Positions 1 through 12,024 of a DNA stretch of 64,000 bases are shown here, piece after piece (position 1 is the first letter of the stretch; every line of letters begins with the position of its first letter). A model generated the notes under the pieces. That model had not been told where the DNA came from, did no database searches, and saw only the letters and a list, made by a program, of their open reading frames with translations. Made by a program: the position numbers and the translations under genes. This DNA is from Archegozetes longisetosus (Eukaryota > Arthropoda > Arachnida > Sarcoptiformes > Trhypochthoniidae). The stretch lies in the NCBI GenBank assembly GCA_018873245.2, contig JAEMBT020000008.1, positions 12,071,172 through 12,135,171 of the forward strand. The letters are read 5' to 3'.

Positions 1-687
1 ACTTGAAATTAGTTGTATCTAAAGCATTCCCAGCACATCAAACTATAGAAGCGAAAAATGAACAATTATTTTATAAGATATATAATAAGACACTGAATGA
101 TAAGACTATTATAAATTTTGTTGAACTCTTTGAAGAAAAATGGATTAATGGAGTGGCTGATGGACAAAACGCTATTTTTCTATTCGAAGTTCCCATCAAA
201 ATAATTATAAGTAAAGCAGCAATAAAATTGAAGCAAAGGTGTAGATTCAGGTACTTACCTGAAGACTACGGAATATTCTATGCTCTGACTATTGGTTCGA
301 GTATGGGATTGAATAAACGTTTCAGAGATGAACTCAATTTAAAGTTAGAAATAATTTATAAACACATTAAAATATCTATTTCTCAAATTATATCTTAAGT
401 TTCGTTCTACTTCCAGAATTTCTTATTATATGACAACTGGTATTATTGATCATCAAGTTAAAGAAGTGACTCGAGAAAGTGAGAAATGCTTTATTAATGA
501 TATTTCTACAGTCAGTAATGAATTTCGTGAATTAAATTTCGATGACTATATTGGAGTGATCGCAGTCTTCACAAGTGGTTGTGTCTTAAGTTTCGTTTCT
601 TTTCTTATCGAACTTTTTTATAGCTTTCGAAAATTTCCATCCTTTACAACTTTAGAAAAAACCAAAAAATTTTCGAACATATTTTGA
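1..687 (+). CDS. Ionotropic receptor, 3' part (5' end outside window)
   Basis: C-terminal part of a chemosensory ionotropic receptor, a variant ionotropic glutamate receptor in the plasma membrane of sensory neurons. The frame is open from base 3. It matches, residue by residue, the second ligand-binding lobe (S2) of the complete paralogue at 35041-37440, including the block RCRFRYLPEDYG. The exon ends at 343, before a conserved GTTAGAAA donor. A 73-nt intron follows with its acceptor at 415-416, and the last exon (417-687) encodes the end of S2 and one transmembrane helix (GVIAVFTSGCVLSFVSFLIE). The same splice is conserved in all three copies here and keeps frame. No disabling change is visible, but ligand lobe S1 and the pore region are outside the window. 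It is the first member of a dispersed tandem cluster. The ligand is unknown. Confidence 0.8.
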
Positions 688-1910
688 AAATATTGAGGCA
701 TTAAAATAGATGAATTGCTTTTGATTTCACTTATAAAAACTTTAAATAAAACCATTGAACATGTCTACTTGATTTCCTGAATATACTACACCAATATAAG
801 CAATCGATTGATAAATTGGTTTGACTTTTTTCATGACTTCTTTTAGATAGAATTTAGTATAAAATTTTCATTTCCTTTGGTGTAATGGAAATAAAATCCA
901 TCAGTCTAACTATATTTGTCGTTGGCTCGATAGTGTTGCTCAACAATCTAGTAATTCGATGTAAAACAACAAAACAACATATAACTCACTATAACTTATT
1001 AAGATTTTTATTTTTGTTGATATTCTTATTATCATAAAACTATTAATAGTTAATGTCCGTACTGTACATTAATTATACGTGTTTCTACGTCAAATTGAAT
1101 TAAGTTTAAACTCTTTTATATGTGAACCTTTTAATTAACAATTAATATGAATAACTAGCTTTTTAACTTAGATATTCTTATAACGTTTAAACTATCTTAT
1201 GATTAATTGTATTTAGCCGATATTTCAAGATATTTAGATTAGATTAAAATATTCAGAAGATATTTTTTACCTTAGGGTGACTACATTTTACCTTTGTATT
1301 TAATAAGTAATGAACTTGTTTACAATACAAAATTGGAATATTTGCGCATGTATTGAAAAAGCACTTATTTTACAGGGATAATCAACACATTGTGTAATAG
1401 TCTCCTTAATATACAAAAATCTCTTCTTCATTTCTCTTATTCGAAATAATTCTCTGCTGAATAAAAACTATGACTAATCAATAAGATTTAGAGTAAATTT
1501 TTCTTTGTTTTAGTCATCGATATTTATTAAAAATGAGTAAAATTTACGATACAAGTGATAAAATTTTATCATTCAAACATTTTCTTTAAACAAAAGAATG
1601 TCTGTCATAAATATTGTGTTAATAAAAAAATGACTAAACTCAATACAATACAACTAAATCACTATAACACAACACAAACAATAAAATTACTCTAAATATC
1701 ATATTTAAATATGTAAAGTTTGAAATTACTCTACAGAAATGCACAAATGAGAATCAAATTGTTTAACTTTATTATTACTTCTAACTGATTAATAATGAAA
1801 AATTAAAAGACTATTCTTCTATATGTTCAAATATAAGAAAAAAATTTGTACATCACTTCGTTTTCAATAATGATCTTATTTATTCACAAGTTTTCCTAAT
1901 AAGTTATTAT

Positions 1911-1980
1911 TGAGTAGATTGAACAATCTTAATATCTTCTAATCTTGAGTAGATTGAACAATCTTAATATCTTCTAATCT
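1911..1980. repeat. 35-bp tandem duplication, two perfect copies
   Basis: The unit beginning TGAGTAGATTGAAC and ending CTTCTAATCT occurs at 1911-1945 and again without gap at 1946-1980. The copies are identical, so the duplication is recent. Confidence 0.9.
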
Positions 1981-2344
1981 TAAGCATTAGAAAATTTGTT
2001 ATTTAAGCCTAAATTTTTTATTTATATTTAAAAAGTAAAGTTTGTAAATTGAGAAGTATGTTCACATTTTGCTTATAATGCTTTATTGCAACAGAAAAGA
2101 ATAATTTCTTCGAATGATTCAAGTGTTCATAGAAATATTTAGTGTAATTTTGTTTAAGCACATACTACTTCTACAATCTTGACTTATTTGTATTTTGACT
2201 GGAAAAATTGCAATAAAGTTTATTATAACTGAATTTACTGACTAGCATTAGCTGAGATAAAAGATACAGGATAACTAAATTAGTTAAGTATATGAACTTA
2301 CATTTGATTTTAGCAATATTTAGAACATTTTACGAAAAGTGTTT

Positions 2345-2645
2345 ATTACTTAAAAGAATTTTGAAAACTTACGATTACATCAGCGACTAAAATCAAAATT
2401 AAGCATTTGATTTTCTCAAAAATAATAACAAATGAAAGACATGTTTTTACTTTTGGAAAAATGTATACCTTATCAAACAGATCAGTAAATTATTTAAGTT
2501 GTTTCTAATGGTTAAAAGGCATGCATTTTTACAAAAGTAAAAGCATGTCTTTCAGTTTGCCATTATTTTTGAAAAAGTCAAACAATTGAATTTGATTTGA
2601 GCTATTAGTGCAGTCATAAGTTTTCAATATTCTTTTAAGTAATTT
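2345..2645. repeat. Palindromic (foldback) repeat
   Basis: The arm at about 2350-2470 is the imperfect reverse complement of about 2522-2640. Matching blocks include ACTTAAAAGAAT with ATTCTTTTAAGT, and GAAAGACATG with CATGTCTTTC. The loop is about 50 bp. This looks like a decayed palindromic MITE. I could not find a target-site duplication or a clean outer boundary. Confidence 0.6.
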
Positions 2646-3788
2646 TAATTTGTTCAAATCTCTTTTATTACTGTAAATAATTTTCAAATAATTTATTCGT
2701 CAATATTCTTAATGTTTCGGAACAAAACATTTGAAATCATATACATAATTTTAATGAAATAAATTAGTTTATTACTAGATAAACTTAAATGAATGAAAAT
2801 TTGAATGGTTTTCCATTTTTAATTATCAGTGGAAACGTCTCTTATCGATATGGACGTATTATATTCAAGATTGTCAATTTTTATTATTATGAAAATGAAA
2901 CTTAAATATATATAAAGGAATAAAAATTGTAAACTTCGATGTGAGATTTTGAAAGTGGGAAGTGAGTAAGATTTTGGACCTCCATAGAATTCCAAACGTT
3001 TTCCTCTTTGTGATAGGAGCACACAGTATAAAATTGATATTTTTGTAGCTAAAAGCTTGTAAATATTGGAAGAATTCCATATTTATAATAAGACAGTATT
3101 TGCCTCATAACTTTGAATACTCTTGATTTTCGTAGAAAATTTTAGACACTAATGTTAATTATTATAACAGTTCTCCAATAATGTGATACTCATCGAAATC
3201 AATGGTAAGCAAATGGACTACAAGAAAATATTAATCTCACTAAAGTAAGAAGTAACATCAATTTATGTTCATTAAATTAATAGACATCTTCAACAACTAT
3301 TATATTTTTGACGGTAAGAAATGATAGCTTTATATTGCTATTGTGATACTCTTTCAATTTATTGTATAGTTATTTTGTCATTTTTTAAAGGAATTAATGA
3401 ACACACAAATGAAATGGGCATAAACTAAAAATTCAGACTAATATATGGCGAAAACTATCTTCATGATGTTTATTAGCTGGAAAAATGCATCAAATATGTT
3501 GTAAAATGTTTAGCTGAACGACATATTTATCATTATCTGAGTGAATGATTGTTTTATGGTATAACTTGTATGAATGGCAATAAAATTGACTTTATATCTT
3601 TCAAACGCTTTTATCTTTATTAATAAGTTGGTAAATATAAAAAACCTCTCAATAAATATATGTCAACTCAAATATCATGCTTTAGATCACTGGTAAATCT
3701 AGAATGCCTAGTATTTTTGACTATTTCACTTGAAAACTGAGAAGATTGTAACGAGTTATTGATTTTTAATCTGAAAATTTTAAATGAG

Positions 3789-5433
3789 ATGTATTCACAT
3801 TTAAGATTAGTTATAAATCCACACCCTCCTTGGATGATTATCAATCAAACTATTGATAAACAATACTGCGAAGGAGTTCTATGCGAACTTCTTAAATATG
3901 TTTCAAAATCATTGAACTTTACTTATGAATTCATAATCGAAAATGGAGTTGGATACCAATTGAAAAACAAATCATGGACTGGAAGCCTAGGAAGAATTCA
4001 CCGGAATGTAAGTTTTTTTTTTAATGAATTGCATAACTAATTCTTCTCAGAATAATTATAAAAACAGGATCCATAAGGATTTTTTAACTCTTATAGCTAA
4101 ATGATAAAAGTTAAGACAGTTATTATGACATTAGATAACTTCAACTTAATGACAATTTATCATTTTGCACTTAAGACTTTAAAAATCTTTACGAGAAATC
4201 TATCGAGAAAGTTTCACCTTTTAAAATTCTTGTGCAGGAAGCAGATATGAGTTTCAGTCCTGTTGGTATATTAGAACGACCTTTTGTGGCAAATGTTGTT
4301 GACTTTACGATACCTTATAATACCGAAAGACCTATTACTTTAACTTATGTAGCAAATCAAACGAATTCCAATCTCTTTTCTTATTTCGCTGCATTTGATG
4401 TGAATGTTTGGCTCGTTTTATTAATCTCTATTTTATTAATTATTCTAATTATTTTATTATTTCACGAAATCATCTTGATTAAAAAACAAATTTCTTGCAA
4501 ACTATTGTTTGAGTTGTTGTTCAGATTTTATGCGAGTTGTCTTCAAAAAGGTATAAAACTATTGTATTCAAAAAACTTATTTTCAGACAAGAATTTTTGT
4601 AGATATGCTATTCAAGGAGGACTTTGTGGTCAACATTCATTCAATAACATTAATATCATTTTGGTTGATTGGTGTATCTTTTGTGTCTATTCTATTTTCA
4701 AGTGAATTAACTGCTAAATTAGGCCTCAAAACACCCGTTAAACAAATTGATACAATTGAAGAATTAGTAGATTCTAATTTAAAATTAGTTATATCTACCG
4801 TTTTTCCAGCACATCTGAATACAAATGATAAAAATAAACAATTATTACTAAAGATTCTGAATAAAGCACAGAATGACAAGACTATTGTAGAACTACATCA
4901 ACTCTTTGAAGAGGATTGGATTGACGGAGTAGCGGATGAACAAAGTGCTTTGTTATCATATGAAGTTCCTGTCAAAATGATTATAACTAAAGCATCAGAA
5001 AGATTGAAGCAAAAGTGTAGATTCAGATATTTATCTGAAGATTATTCTGAACTCTTGTCTCTCGGTATTCCTTCGAGTACGAGATTGAATAAACAATTTA
5101 GACATGAGCTCAATTTAAGGTTAGAAAAAACTTTCAAAACGATTAAAATATGAATTTTTCAAATAATATTTTAAGTTTTATTCTATTTTCAGAGTTTGCC
5201 ATTATATGACAACTGGCACTATCGAACGTCAATTAAAATTTTTCTTTCGAGAAAGTGAAAAATGTTTTGCTGACGATATTTCTACAGTCAGTAATGAATT
5301 TAGTGAATTAAATTTTGATGGTTATATTGGAGTGATCGCAATCTTTGCAAGTGGTTGTGTCTTAAGTTTCGTTTCTTTTGTCATTGAACTTTTATTATGG
5401 TTTATCGAAAATTTTCATCTATTAAAATTTTAG
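3789..5433 (+). pseudogene. Ionotropic receptor paralogue with two frame-breaking deletions
   Basis: Same three-exon architecture as the intact receptor at 35041-37440. Exon 1 (3789-4007) encodes part of ligand lobe S1 (LRLVINPHPPWMI, CELLKYVSKSLNFTYEFI). Exon 2 (4238-5119) encodes the rest of S1, the pore helices and S2. Exon 3 (5193-5433) encodes the last transmembrane segment. Against the intact copy, exon 2 has two single-base deletions about 20-40 bases apart (around 4570 and 4595). They shift the frame from the one used at 4238-4580 to the one used at 4605-5119, in the linker before the pore's third helix. A micro-intron does not rescue the frame, because a TAG lies between the two lesions. 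Splice sites are otherwise intact, so inactivation is probably recent. Two sequencing errors are the alternative. Confidence 0.75.
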
Positions 5434-6122
5434 ACCTGAAAATTTTTCTTAACATATTTAAACACATATAGAATACTAAGTCATAAAATCGGTGAGTCCT
5501 TCATTAATTCTACTCAATAATGAGAATCAAAAAAGATAATCCTTTAAAAAGTCTATTCAATAATTTTCTGAAGATTTTATGCGAATACTAATAAAAATCG
5601 ATAAAATTTTACATTTGAGTTCATGATATTTTTTTGAAAATTTAACTATTAATGATTTCGCTTTCAGCATTATCTCAGATGATGAAAAAATACATTTACA
5701 TTAAAATTCAATATGTCAATCGCTAAATAGTATCTTTCAACGTATCTAACACATTCAAAATGAAATACTATTTAGACAACTGAAGAACAACTTATCAGTT
5801 TGACTCAGAATTTGAAACCTTTCGTTAAAGTTAATTATTTAGGGTTAGCTTTCGTATATTCAGCTCATTAATAACTAATTTTATGAGAAAAAAATATAAT
5901 TATATTTTAAAATGTGTATTTATTTATGATTCGGCTCACAGCTTGTGATCAAGTTATCAAATTGCATAATAAATTGAAATTTATATAATTTTACTTGAAT
6001 TATATCAATTATAGATTTAATCAAATTATGTTTAAGTTTAAACAATAAGGTAAACTTTCAACTTTATACATTTGACCTCTTTAAGAATTAAAAGCTTTGT
6101 GAATGTAAGAACTTAGTATTTA

Positions 6123-6313
6123 TTAGGTTGGCCCATAAGTCTGTGCTACTATTCAAACTTTATTATCAAGAAAAGTTTTTGGAAAAGTTCAAAAGTTGTA
6201 TTCTTCGGACACTAGTTAATAGTTTCTATCGCACTCAGTTACTCATATATCATATAGTCAAAGAATATTTTCAACTTCTAAGAGATTTATAAAGGACTTA
6301 TGGGCTAACCTAA
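6123..6313. mobile_element. Mariner-type MITE (191 bp)
   Basis: The left end TTAGGTTGGCCCATAAGT pairs with the right end ACTTATGGGCTAACCTAA, an 18-bp inverted repeat with one mismatch. TA dinucleotides flank it on both sides (6121-6122 and 6314-6315), as mariner insertion predicts. There is no coding capacity, so this is a non-autonomous derivative. Confidence 0.9.
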
Positions 6314-6581
6314 TATTAAAAGGACTTCCCAAGAAAGTCAGTCTTGAAGATCGAATGTTTTATCTATAAGCAAGTAAAGCCAAAATCTTTGATTCCTAAA
6401 ACTAAAATAACACACCAAAGCTAATTATATTTTAGGTCTCCGCAAATACAATTCTGTTTTGTTTGCTCCAAGAATTGTGGCATCTGTTCATCAATATTAC
6501 TTCATAAAGTTTACCATTTACTATAACTTAAAGAAGAGTAAAATGATACCACATGTTATAAAGTACGTTATGACCGATAGA

Positions 6582-6690
6582 TAGGGTGACCACCCGTCCC
6601 GTCTATTTAAAGATAAAAGACAAAAATCCCGTCAGACCAAAAACTCTCGACGGGACAATTAGTTGTCCCGTTTTTCAAGCTTCTCAACAT
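6582..6690 (+). mobile_element. Left end of a hAT-like element, truncated
   Basis: It starts TAGGGTGACCACCCGTCCCG, close to both TIRs of the complete element at 24975-25383 (TAGGGTGACC plus CCCG-rich subterminal repeats). An internal hairpin CGGGACAA/TTGTCCCG lies at about 6652-6671. No matching right end is visible downstream, so only a fragment is called. Confidence 0.55.
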
Positions 6691-6980
6691 AATAGCGGCA
6701 CAACAGCAAACATAAAACACTGCAATATTAGACTAATTTCTGTCCTTAGTAGTTATAAGTTGCGAAAGTCGAGTTCGAGTCGAGTCGAAGATTTGAACTC
6801 AACCCAAAAAGTTGAGACGAGTCTGCTCATACCGCAATTTAATTTGGACTCTCCTCGAACTTACCCAAAGAGTCGAATTCACTGCATTTGATGAACGAAT
6901 TAATTATTTAGGTTCTTAAATTTTGTAGAGCTCATTTATACTGAAAAGAGTTTTATAAGCAGTTCCTGAATTTAATATGA

Positions 6981-7120
6981 GAATGTAGAACATTCCAGAA
7001 ATTTCCAGAATAATCCACAGATTTCTAGTATGTACTAGAATACTTCATAGCTTTCTAAAATCTTCTAGAAAATTCCTGAATATTACATAGGGTTCTAGAA
7101 AGTTCTAGAATATTACATAG
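6981..7120. repeat. Degenerate 30-bp tandem repeat rich in heat-shock-element arrays
   Basis: About four units of three 10-bp blocks (two TTCtaGAA-type blocks and one TATTACATAG-type block). The blocks generate alternating GAA/TTC pentamers in the spacing bound by heat-shock factor: five in a row at 6988-7010, four at 7063-7080 and four at 7093-7110 (TTCTAGAAAGTTCTAGAA). The repeat is seen directly. A regulatory role is not shown. Confidence 0.7.
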
Positions 7121-7676
7121 AAAAAATCGTTTTGTCAAATTCTTTAATCGTAACACAAAATAGTTTTAATTTGTCAAATGTATAATAATTTATGACTAAT
7201 ATTCAGTCACTATGTTTTCCTTTCGCTTGCATATCTCAAAATGTCACAGTTATTCAATAAAATTTTATCCTCTAATATACTTTCAAAGTTGATATGATGG
7301 AAAACATGAAGACTTATCAATAAACAAGTTCTTAAATCTGAATATTAGAAATTAGATTATTTCAGCATTTTCCCTATTCGCAATGATGGACCTTCAAAAC
7401 CGGGCTTCAAATGTCTACACAAAAACTACTTTGTGAAAATTTACAATTGAAAATCATTTAGTTAGAAATATAGATAGAACTTATATTTTATTTTCTTTGA
7501 ATTCTCTTTTAGTGTTTTATTTTTTTCAACCAATAAAAATTCAAATTTATTTCCAACTTTAAGGTCAAGATAATAAGAGCCTAGAATTTTGTATACATAT
7601 ATGTAACTGTATCATAACTCCTAACTTTTAACTAATTTGTTCTTTTATTGTAAAGAGACATCTTATGAAAATTTAT

Positions 7677-10600
7677 TCATATTTTCAATCTGTTTAACAA
7701 TTGAATCATTTCCTCATTCAAACCAAACTTTTGTATTTCTGCGTAACACTTTTCTTTTAATTCCTTAATTCTTTCAAGAGTATAAGCAATTGAGCCACTC
7801 TTCTTCAACAAATCGACTATACTTTTCTTTGCTTCCAAATCTTTCGGACGTTCTTTTAAAGCTTGCAGAACTTTTAAACCATCACCACTTTTCTTAATTG
7901 CATGAATTATAGGAAAAGAGAACTTTCCTTCACTCAAGTCTTCAGCAAATCCTTTAGTTTTTTCGTACTGTCGTTTGAAAAAATTTCATATAATCAACAA
8001 AACTTAATATTTGGGCAAAATTGAAACTTTTGTTCGATATACCTGTTACTTATTCAATACTAACCTCCTCTGATATCAAATTCAAATAATCATCTCTTAT
8101 CTGAAAATATTGTCCAAGAAGTCCAATAAATGGAGAAAGATCAGTTTTCTCTTCACTCACGAGTTGCATGAGTTTAAATGAAAGCCAAAACAGTACACCT
8201 GTTTTCCCATCAATCATGTAGAGATATTCCTGTTCTGTGGGACACACGAAATTCTCTCTCCAGTAAATATCTAAACCTGGATAATTAGAATTTCAGCTTA
8301 AACTCCAAATGCTGGACAGCATTATTGTAAATCATGCTCATTAGTACAAGCTTGTGTTTAAGATAAGTCTATCTTTTTCAGTATTGCCTTACTCTAACTT
8401 AACTAAATTTATCGTGATTTACAATAATATTGTTAAGTAGTCTAAGCTAACGCCCAAATTTTTATTCAGATAATTATGAGTTTAAAAGTTCAAGACCTTG
8501 TCCGATATGAGCTTTTAACATGTGCTCGCAATATATTTGTGCCACTTCTACTTTTTTCTCATGTGGAAATACTTTTAGAAGTTTATCCAATACAGAAATT
8601 ATAACATATGTGCCCGCGTTTATACTAAGAGGTACTCCAAACACTATGTGAGCTGCTGGAAGACCACGTCGTATTTCAGAATTATCTTCGATATCATCAA
8701 TACTATCAACAAAAAGAAAATACAATAGAAATTTTAATGTGATTTTAAATCAACTCAAAATTAAATATAATTTCTTACATAAGACTCGCGTTGTGCAGAG
8801 CTCCAGTGATTTCTATTATTGAATTGAGATAACATTCTGGGACTTTGAGCCAATTATTGATTGCCTGAGAAATAAATATTTCTGTTACAAAATTTTATTG
8901 GTGAAATGGTCGATTTAGGATCATACTAATTATACAAATTTTGACTATTGTTCAGCTTACCCTGCACCTAGGTTTTCAGTATTATTGAGTAAAATTAACA
9001 CAATCAGAATACCTTTTACCGTAATATCTCTTTTGGTTCTATTTGGAGTTATATTGTGTAGACCTATCCCCTTTTGATTCCACAAAATAATGCTTATAAG
9101 ATATAATTTTAAGTCACTTTTTATAATTTATATAAAAAATTAAACTTTGTAGAGTTCACTACGCATTTCAAATCGCTAACCTAACCAAGCTAAGCTATCC
9201 TTATATCGCTGTTTATTTAGGTTATGTTAGATTAGTTAGGTTAGGTTTGGTTAGGCCAAGTTAGGTTAGCTAACCCTTCGTCACAACTGTAGGGTAAAAT
9301 TTTCCCAAGTTTGACTTTAAAAATCTCGCTAAAATCAACAGAATGTCGTCATTTCTTAAAAATTTAGCTATTCCTCAGCCATATCTGACTTTGAATGACA
9401 AAAGTCCTGATTAATTTAGACTTATATCTTTATTTTAAAGAATTTTTTCTCGCAACATGTCTTTCCAAGTACAGAAATTCCTCTTAACATCGCAGTGTTT
9501 CGTGTTTACGATATGTGTCCCACTAATGTCGCTACTAGCAATTTGAACCGCTGATGGCGCTGTAGCAGATAACAACTAGAAATTAATTAATTAGTAAATT
9601 AAAAGTCCGAAAACAAGGGCTAACTTTGATTCTGAAGATATTCGGACTAACCTAGAACAGATATGAAGCGTGGAAAGCGTGAAGTAACGTTTTCCCCACA
9701 GTTAATTTTACGTTTTCGGAAGTTAAGTTGTGACGAAGGGTTAAGTTAGATTCACTTCGTTAAATTGTTTTAGGTGGGATTTGATTACTTCTTTGGTGCT
9801 GTACCTTACGGAAACATTGAACCTAATCTCAGAAGTCCTTTTGATATTAAATTAACTGTTTTACTCACTTTAACTAAAATTTCATAGTTTTATTATATGA
9901 GTAATTTGTTAAGTTGAATAGTATACATCGACAATGCATTACTATTTTCACTTTGTATATAGTCAAAGTAAAACAAACTCTTTTTGCATTAGAGAGCTAT
10001 ATATTTTATTTATACCTATATTATAGAATGCCATTTTTTTCGACTGACGTTCACTATTCTGTTAGTAAATATCCAATGATCTTGTAGGCTCAAAAATGAT
10101 TTATTCTTGACCAGTATGGCTAATAGGCTCTATTTAGATTGTTTTCATTGTTAAAATTTACCATTGGTTACTTAAATAAATAAAAATCGGCAATTTGGTG
10201 ATTTATACTTAGTCTTTTATTTAGAAATAAATAAGGATAATGTTTCTTAATTTTATACGAACATATTTGAGGGGCTTCAACTAACAGTTCTCTATTTTAT
10301 TTGATAGTAAATCTAGTAAAGTTATGTTAAGGTAGAAGAATGGTTCTGTGTAGACTTTTCCCTACCAGAGATTTCAGACGCAAATCTTATATGTTCATAA
10401 AACAGAACCTTTCTTATTGTACACAGCATTATTAGTTATTTAAAACTCTCTGATTGGCAGTTTTCCTAAAATTAAAAGTACAAGAAAACCTTTTTAATAG
10501 GAGTAAAGAGCACAATTAACAAAATTAAACACGTGCGCAATAGTGCAATACTATTTATAAAGTAGTTAGTCAGATTTCGTCTAATAACTCACCAATCCAA

Positions 10601-12024
10601 TATGTATATCAAATTAAGCTTATGAGGAGTAGAGTAGAAAGCAAAAAGATTTTTTCAAGAATACGATAACTGGATTTTTAAAGAGTGACGTCAAAAATTT
10701 GAAAAATCTATGTTTTGACTACTTTTAAGATTAAGCAAACCTTGATACACACTATAAAGTAAAGTATAAAGTATTTTGATCAAATTTGAAAAATTGAATA
10801 TAGAAGTCACCGAAAAAATTTTCTTCTGATAATGAAATTTTCTCCATCATCACGAGAAGTCTTGGGCAGTATCTTCTCAAATAAAGCCAGCACTGGAGCT
10901 TAGGCAGAGGGCTGTGCGCACATTATGACAGTTCTTTGGTACCTTGAGCACGGCAGGCATGTGTCTTAAGTTTTAGGACCAGCAGTATCACTGGACAATG
11001 TCTGCTTGATCCTGGAAAGTACTGATGCGGACTCTGGCTAAGTGGGGCACTTCTAGCCACTATTAAAACCTAAGATGGGGGACAACAGACTCACCTCTAC
11101 GTGGTGCTCCTTGGGTAATGCAAACGAGCTTTCTGAATGTAATTAATAATTCTTAAAATTGAATACATTTAAAAATTCATATTTCCTCTCAGCCTTCATA
11201 TTTTTTTAAAAAATCCGTTTTGCTTTCAATTCTACTCTTAATCTGATACCCATATTAGCTTGGTGGGTGATTAGGCGGGATATATATATATATATGTTTC
11301 TAACTCCTTTCTCATGGGAATTTTTTTGTGCTTTCTATTTGTAGCAGACTATAAGAAAGATTCTGTATAAATCACAGAATTTAGATATATTTCTATTTCC
11401 AGCAAATGGCTGAAATTTCACCAAAAAAAATTTCGGAAAACTCGAGTAGGCAAATCTCGGTTAAAGTTCCAGGTGTTATTTTTATAATTTCTCCAAGTAT
11501 AGAGCATACAAAATCCGAATATATAGTTTTTGTTTTCCGCAAATAACCGGAACTTCAGTAAAAAATTTTCAAAAAATTAACTTCCTTAAGCTGTTAAGTT
11601 CTTCCAAATTGGATTTTTTGGAAAAATTTTACTGAAGTTTCGACCATTGTAAGAAATAAAAATGATATATCTGAACCAATTATGAATAATGGTTTATGAG
11701 TATGCGAAATTTATATCGGAAATCTATGACTGAGAAAACTACTCGAAATTTCGAGAATTTCTTCATCGAAGTTATTTATTAAAACAGAATTCAAATATTA
11801 CTTACTTTGATGAAAACATCACGAATTCTCTTGCCATCATTCTGAATAATATAATTGTAAGGAAGGAGTATAGTCTGAGAAAAGATACAGAACTTAATAT
11901 AAGTTTTAAGTTTTTGTTTGATGAATACCTCTTTAAATTTGTTATCATCTACTCTTTCCTCAGAATTACAATTACTATTGTTAAAGCCACCAAGTTCATT
12001 TTTATCAACTTGGTCACTAGACAT
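7677..12024 (-). CDS. Geranylgeranyl diphosphate synthase-like, copy A
   Basis: Trans-isoprenyl diphosphate synthase that condenses isopentenyl diphosphate with allylic diphosphates; the animal type III enzyme makes C20 geranylgeranyl diphosphate. Six exons on the minus strand: 12024-11929, 11874-11806, 8864-8779, 8702-8497, 8276-8065 and 7967-7677. All junctions are GT..AG and in phase, giving 319 residues (family usual about 300). Landmarks are ILLPYNYIIQNDGKRIRD at the N terminus, then LHNASLIIDDIED with the first aspartate-rich motif DDIED (residues 86-90), HIGQGLDIYWREN, the second aspartate motif DDYLN (214-218), and EGKFSFPIIHAI near the end. Both metal-binding motifs are intact. The start is the ATG opening MSSDQVDK. 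The 2.9-kb second intron contains a piggyBac-like MITE. Not assigned to farnesyl or terpene synthases because the sequence follows animal GGPPS throughout. Confidence 0.88.
9284..9740. mobile_element. piggyBac-like MITE (457 bp)
   Basis: The left end CCCTTCGTCACAACT and right end AGTTGTGACGAAGGG form a perfect 15-bp inverted repeat. The right flank is TTAA (9741-9744) and the left flank is CTAA, one base from TTAA, which is the piggyBac target. There is no coding capacity. It sits in the second intron of GGPPS-like copy A, in a block missing from copy B. Confidence 0.75.

Larger units (their letters stand above)
688..3788. other. Intergenic, 3.1 kb between IR copies
   Basis: No gene is recognised. 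The short open frames here (for example 2819-3080, minus) have no recognisable domain. The stretch holds a 35-bp perfect tandem repeat and a palindrome, listed separately. Confidence 0.6.
5434..7676. other. Intergenic, transposon-rich
   Basis: No gene is recognised between the IR pseudogene and the 3' end of the first GGPPS-like gene. The stretch contains a mariner-type MITE, the left end of a hAT-like element, a heat-shock-element-like tandem repeat and the start of the large tandem duplication, each listed separately. Confidence 0.6.

Noticed and set aside
6586-6891. 101-codon open frame
   Set aside because: Starts inside the TIR of the hAT-like fragment and has no domain; a by-product of the GC-rich element.
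8474-8496. Extension of GGPPS-like exon 4 to its in-frame stop (ending GLELLNS)
   Set aside because: A GT donor at 8496 joins in frame to exon 5 and yields the family block GQGLDIYWREN, so the extension is intronic; same in copy B.
9170-9280. Runs of TTAGG-like words (GTTAGGTTAGG) resembling the arthropod telomere repeat
   Set aside because: Only a few degenerate units on both strands; it looks like a short diverged repeat beside a piggyBac-like MITE, not an interstitial telomere array.
10855-11115. GC-richer 250-bp block with AGATGGGGGAC, similar to the C box of 5S rRNA
   Set aside because: The rest does not follow 5S rRNA and no conserved reading frame is seen. It could be an unrelated SINE or inserted fragment, so I do not name it.
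11875-11928. Read-through of the first GGPPS-like intron as coding
   Set aside because: Copy B has a frame change exactly there, and splicing from GAG|GTATT to TCAG|ACTATA keeps frame in both copies.
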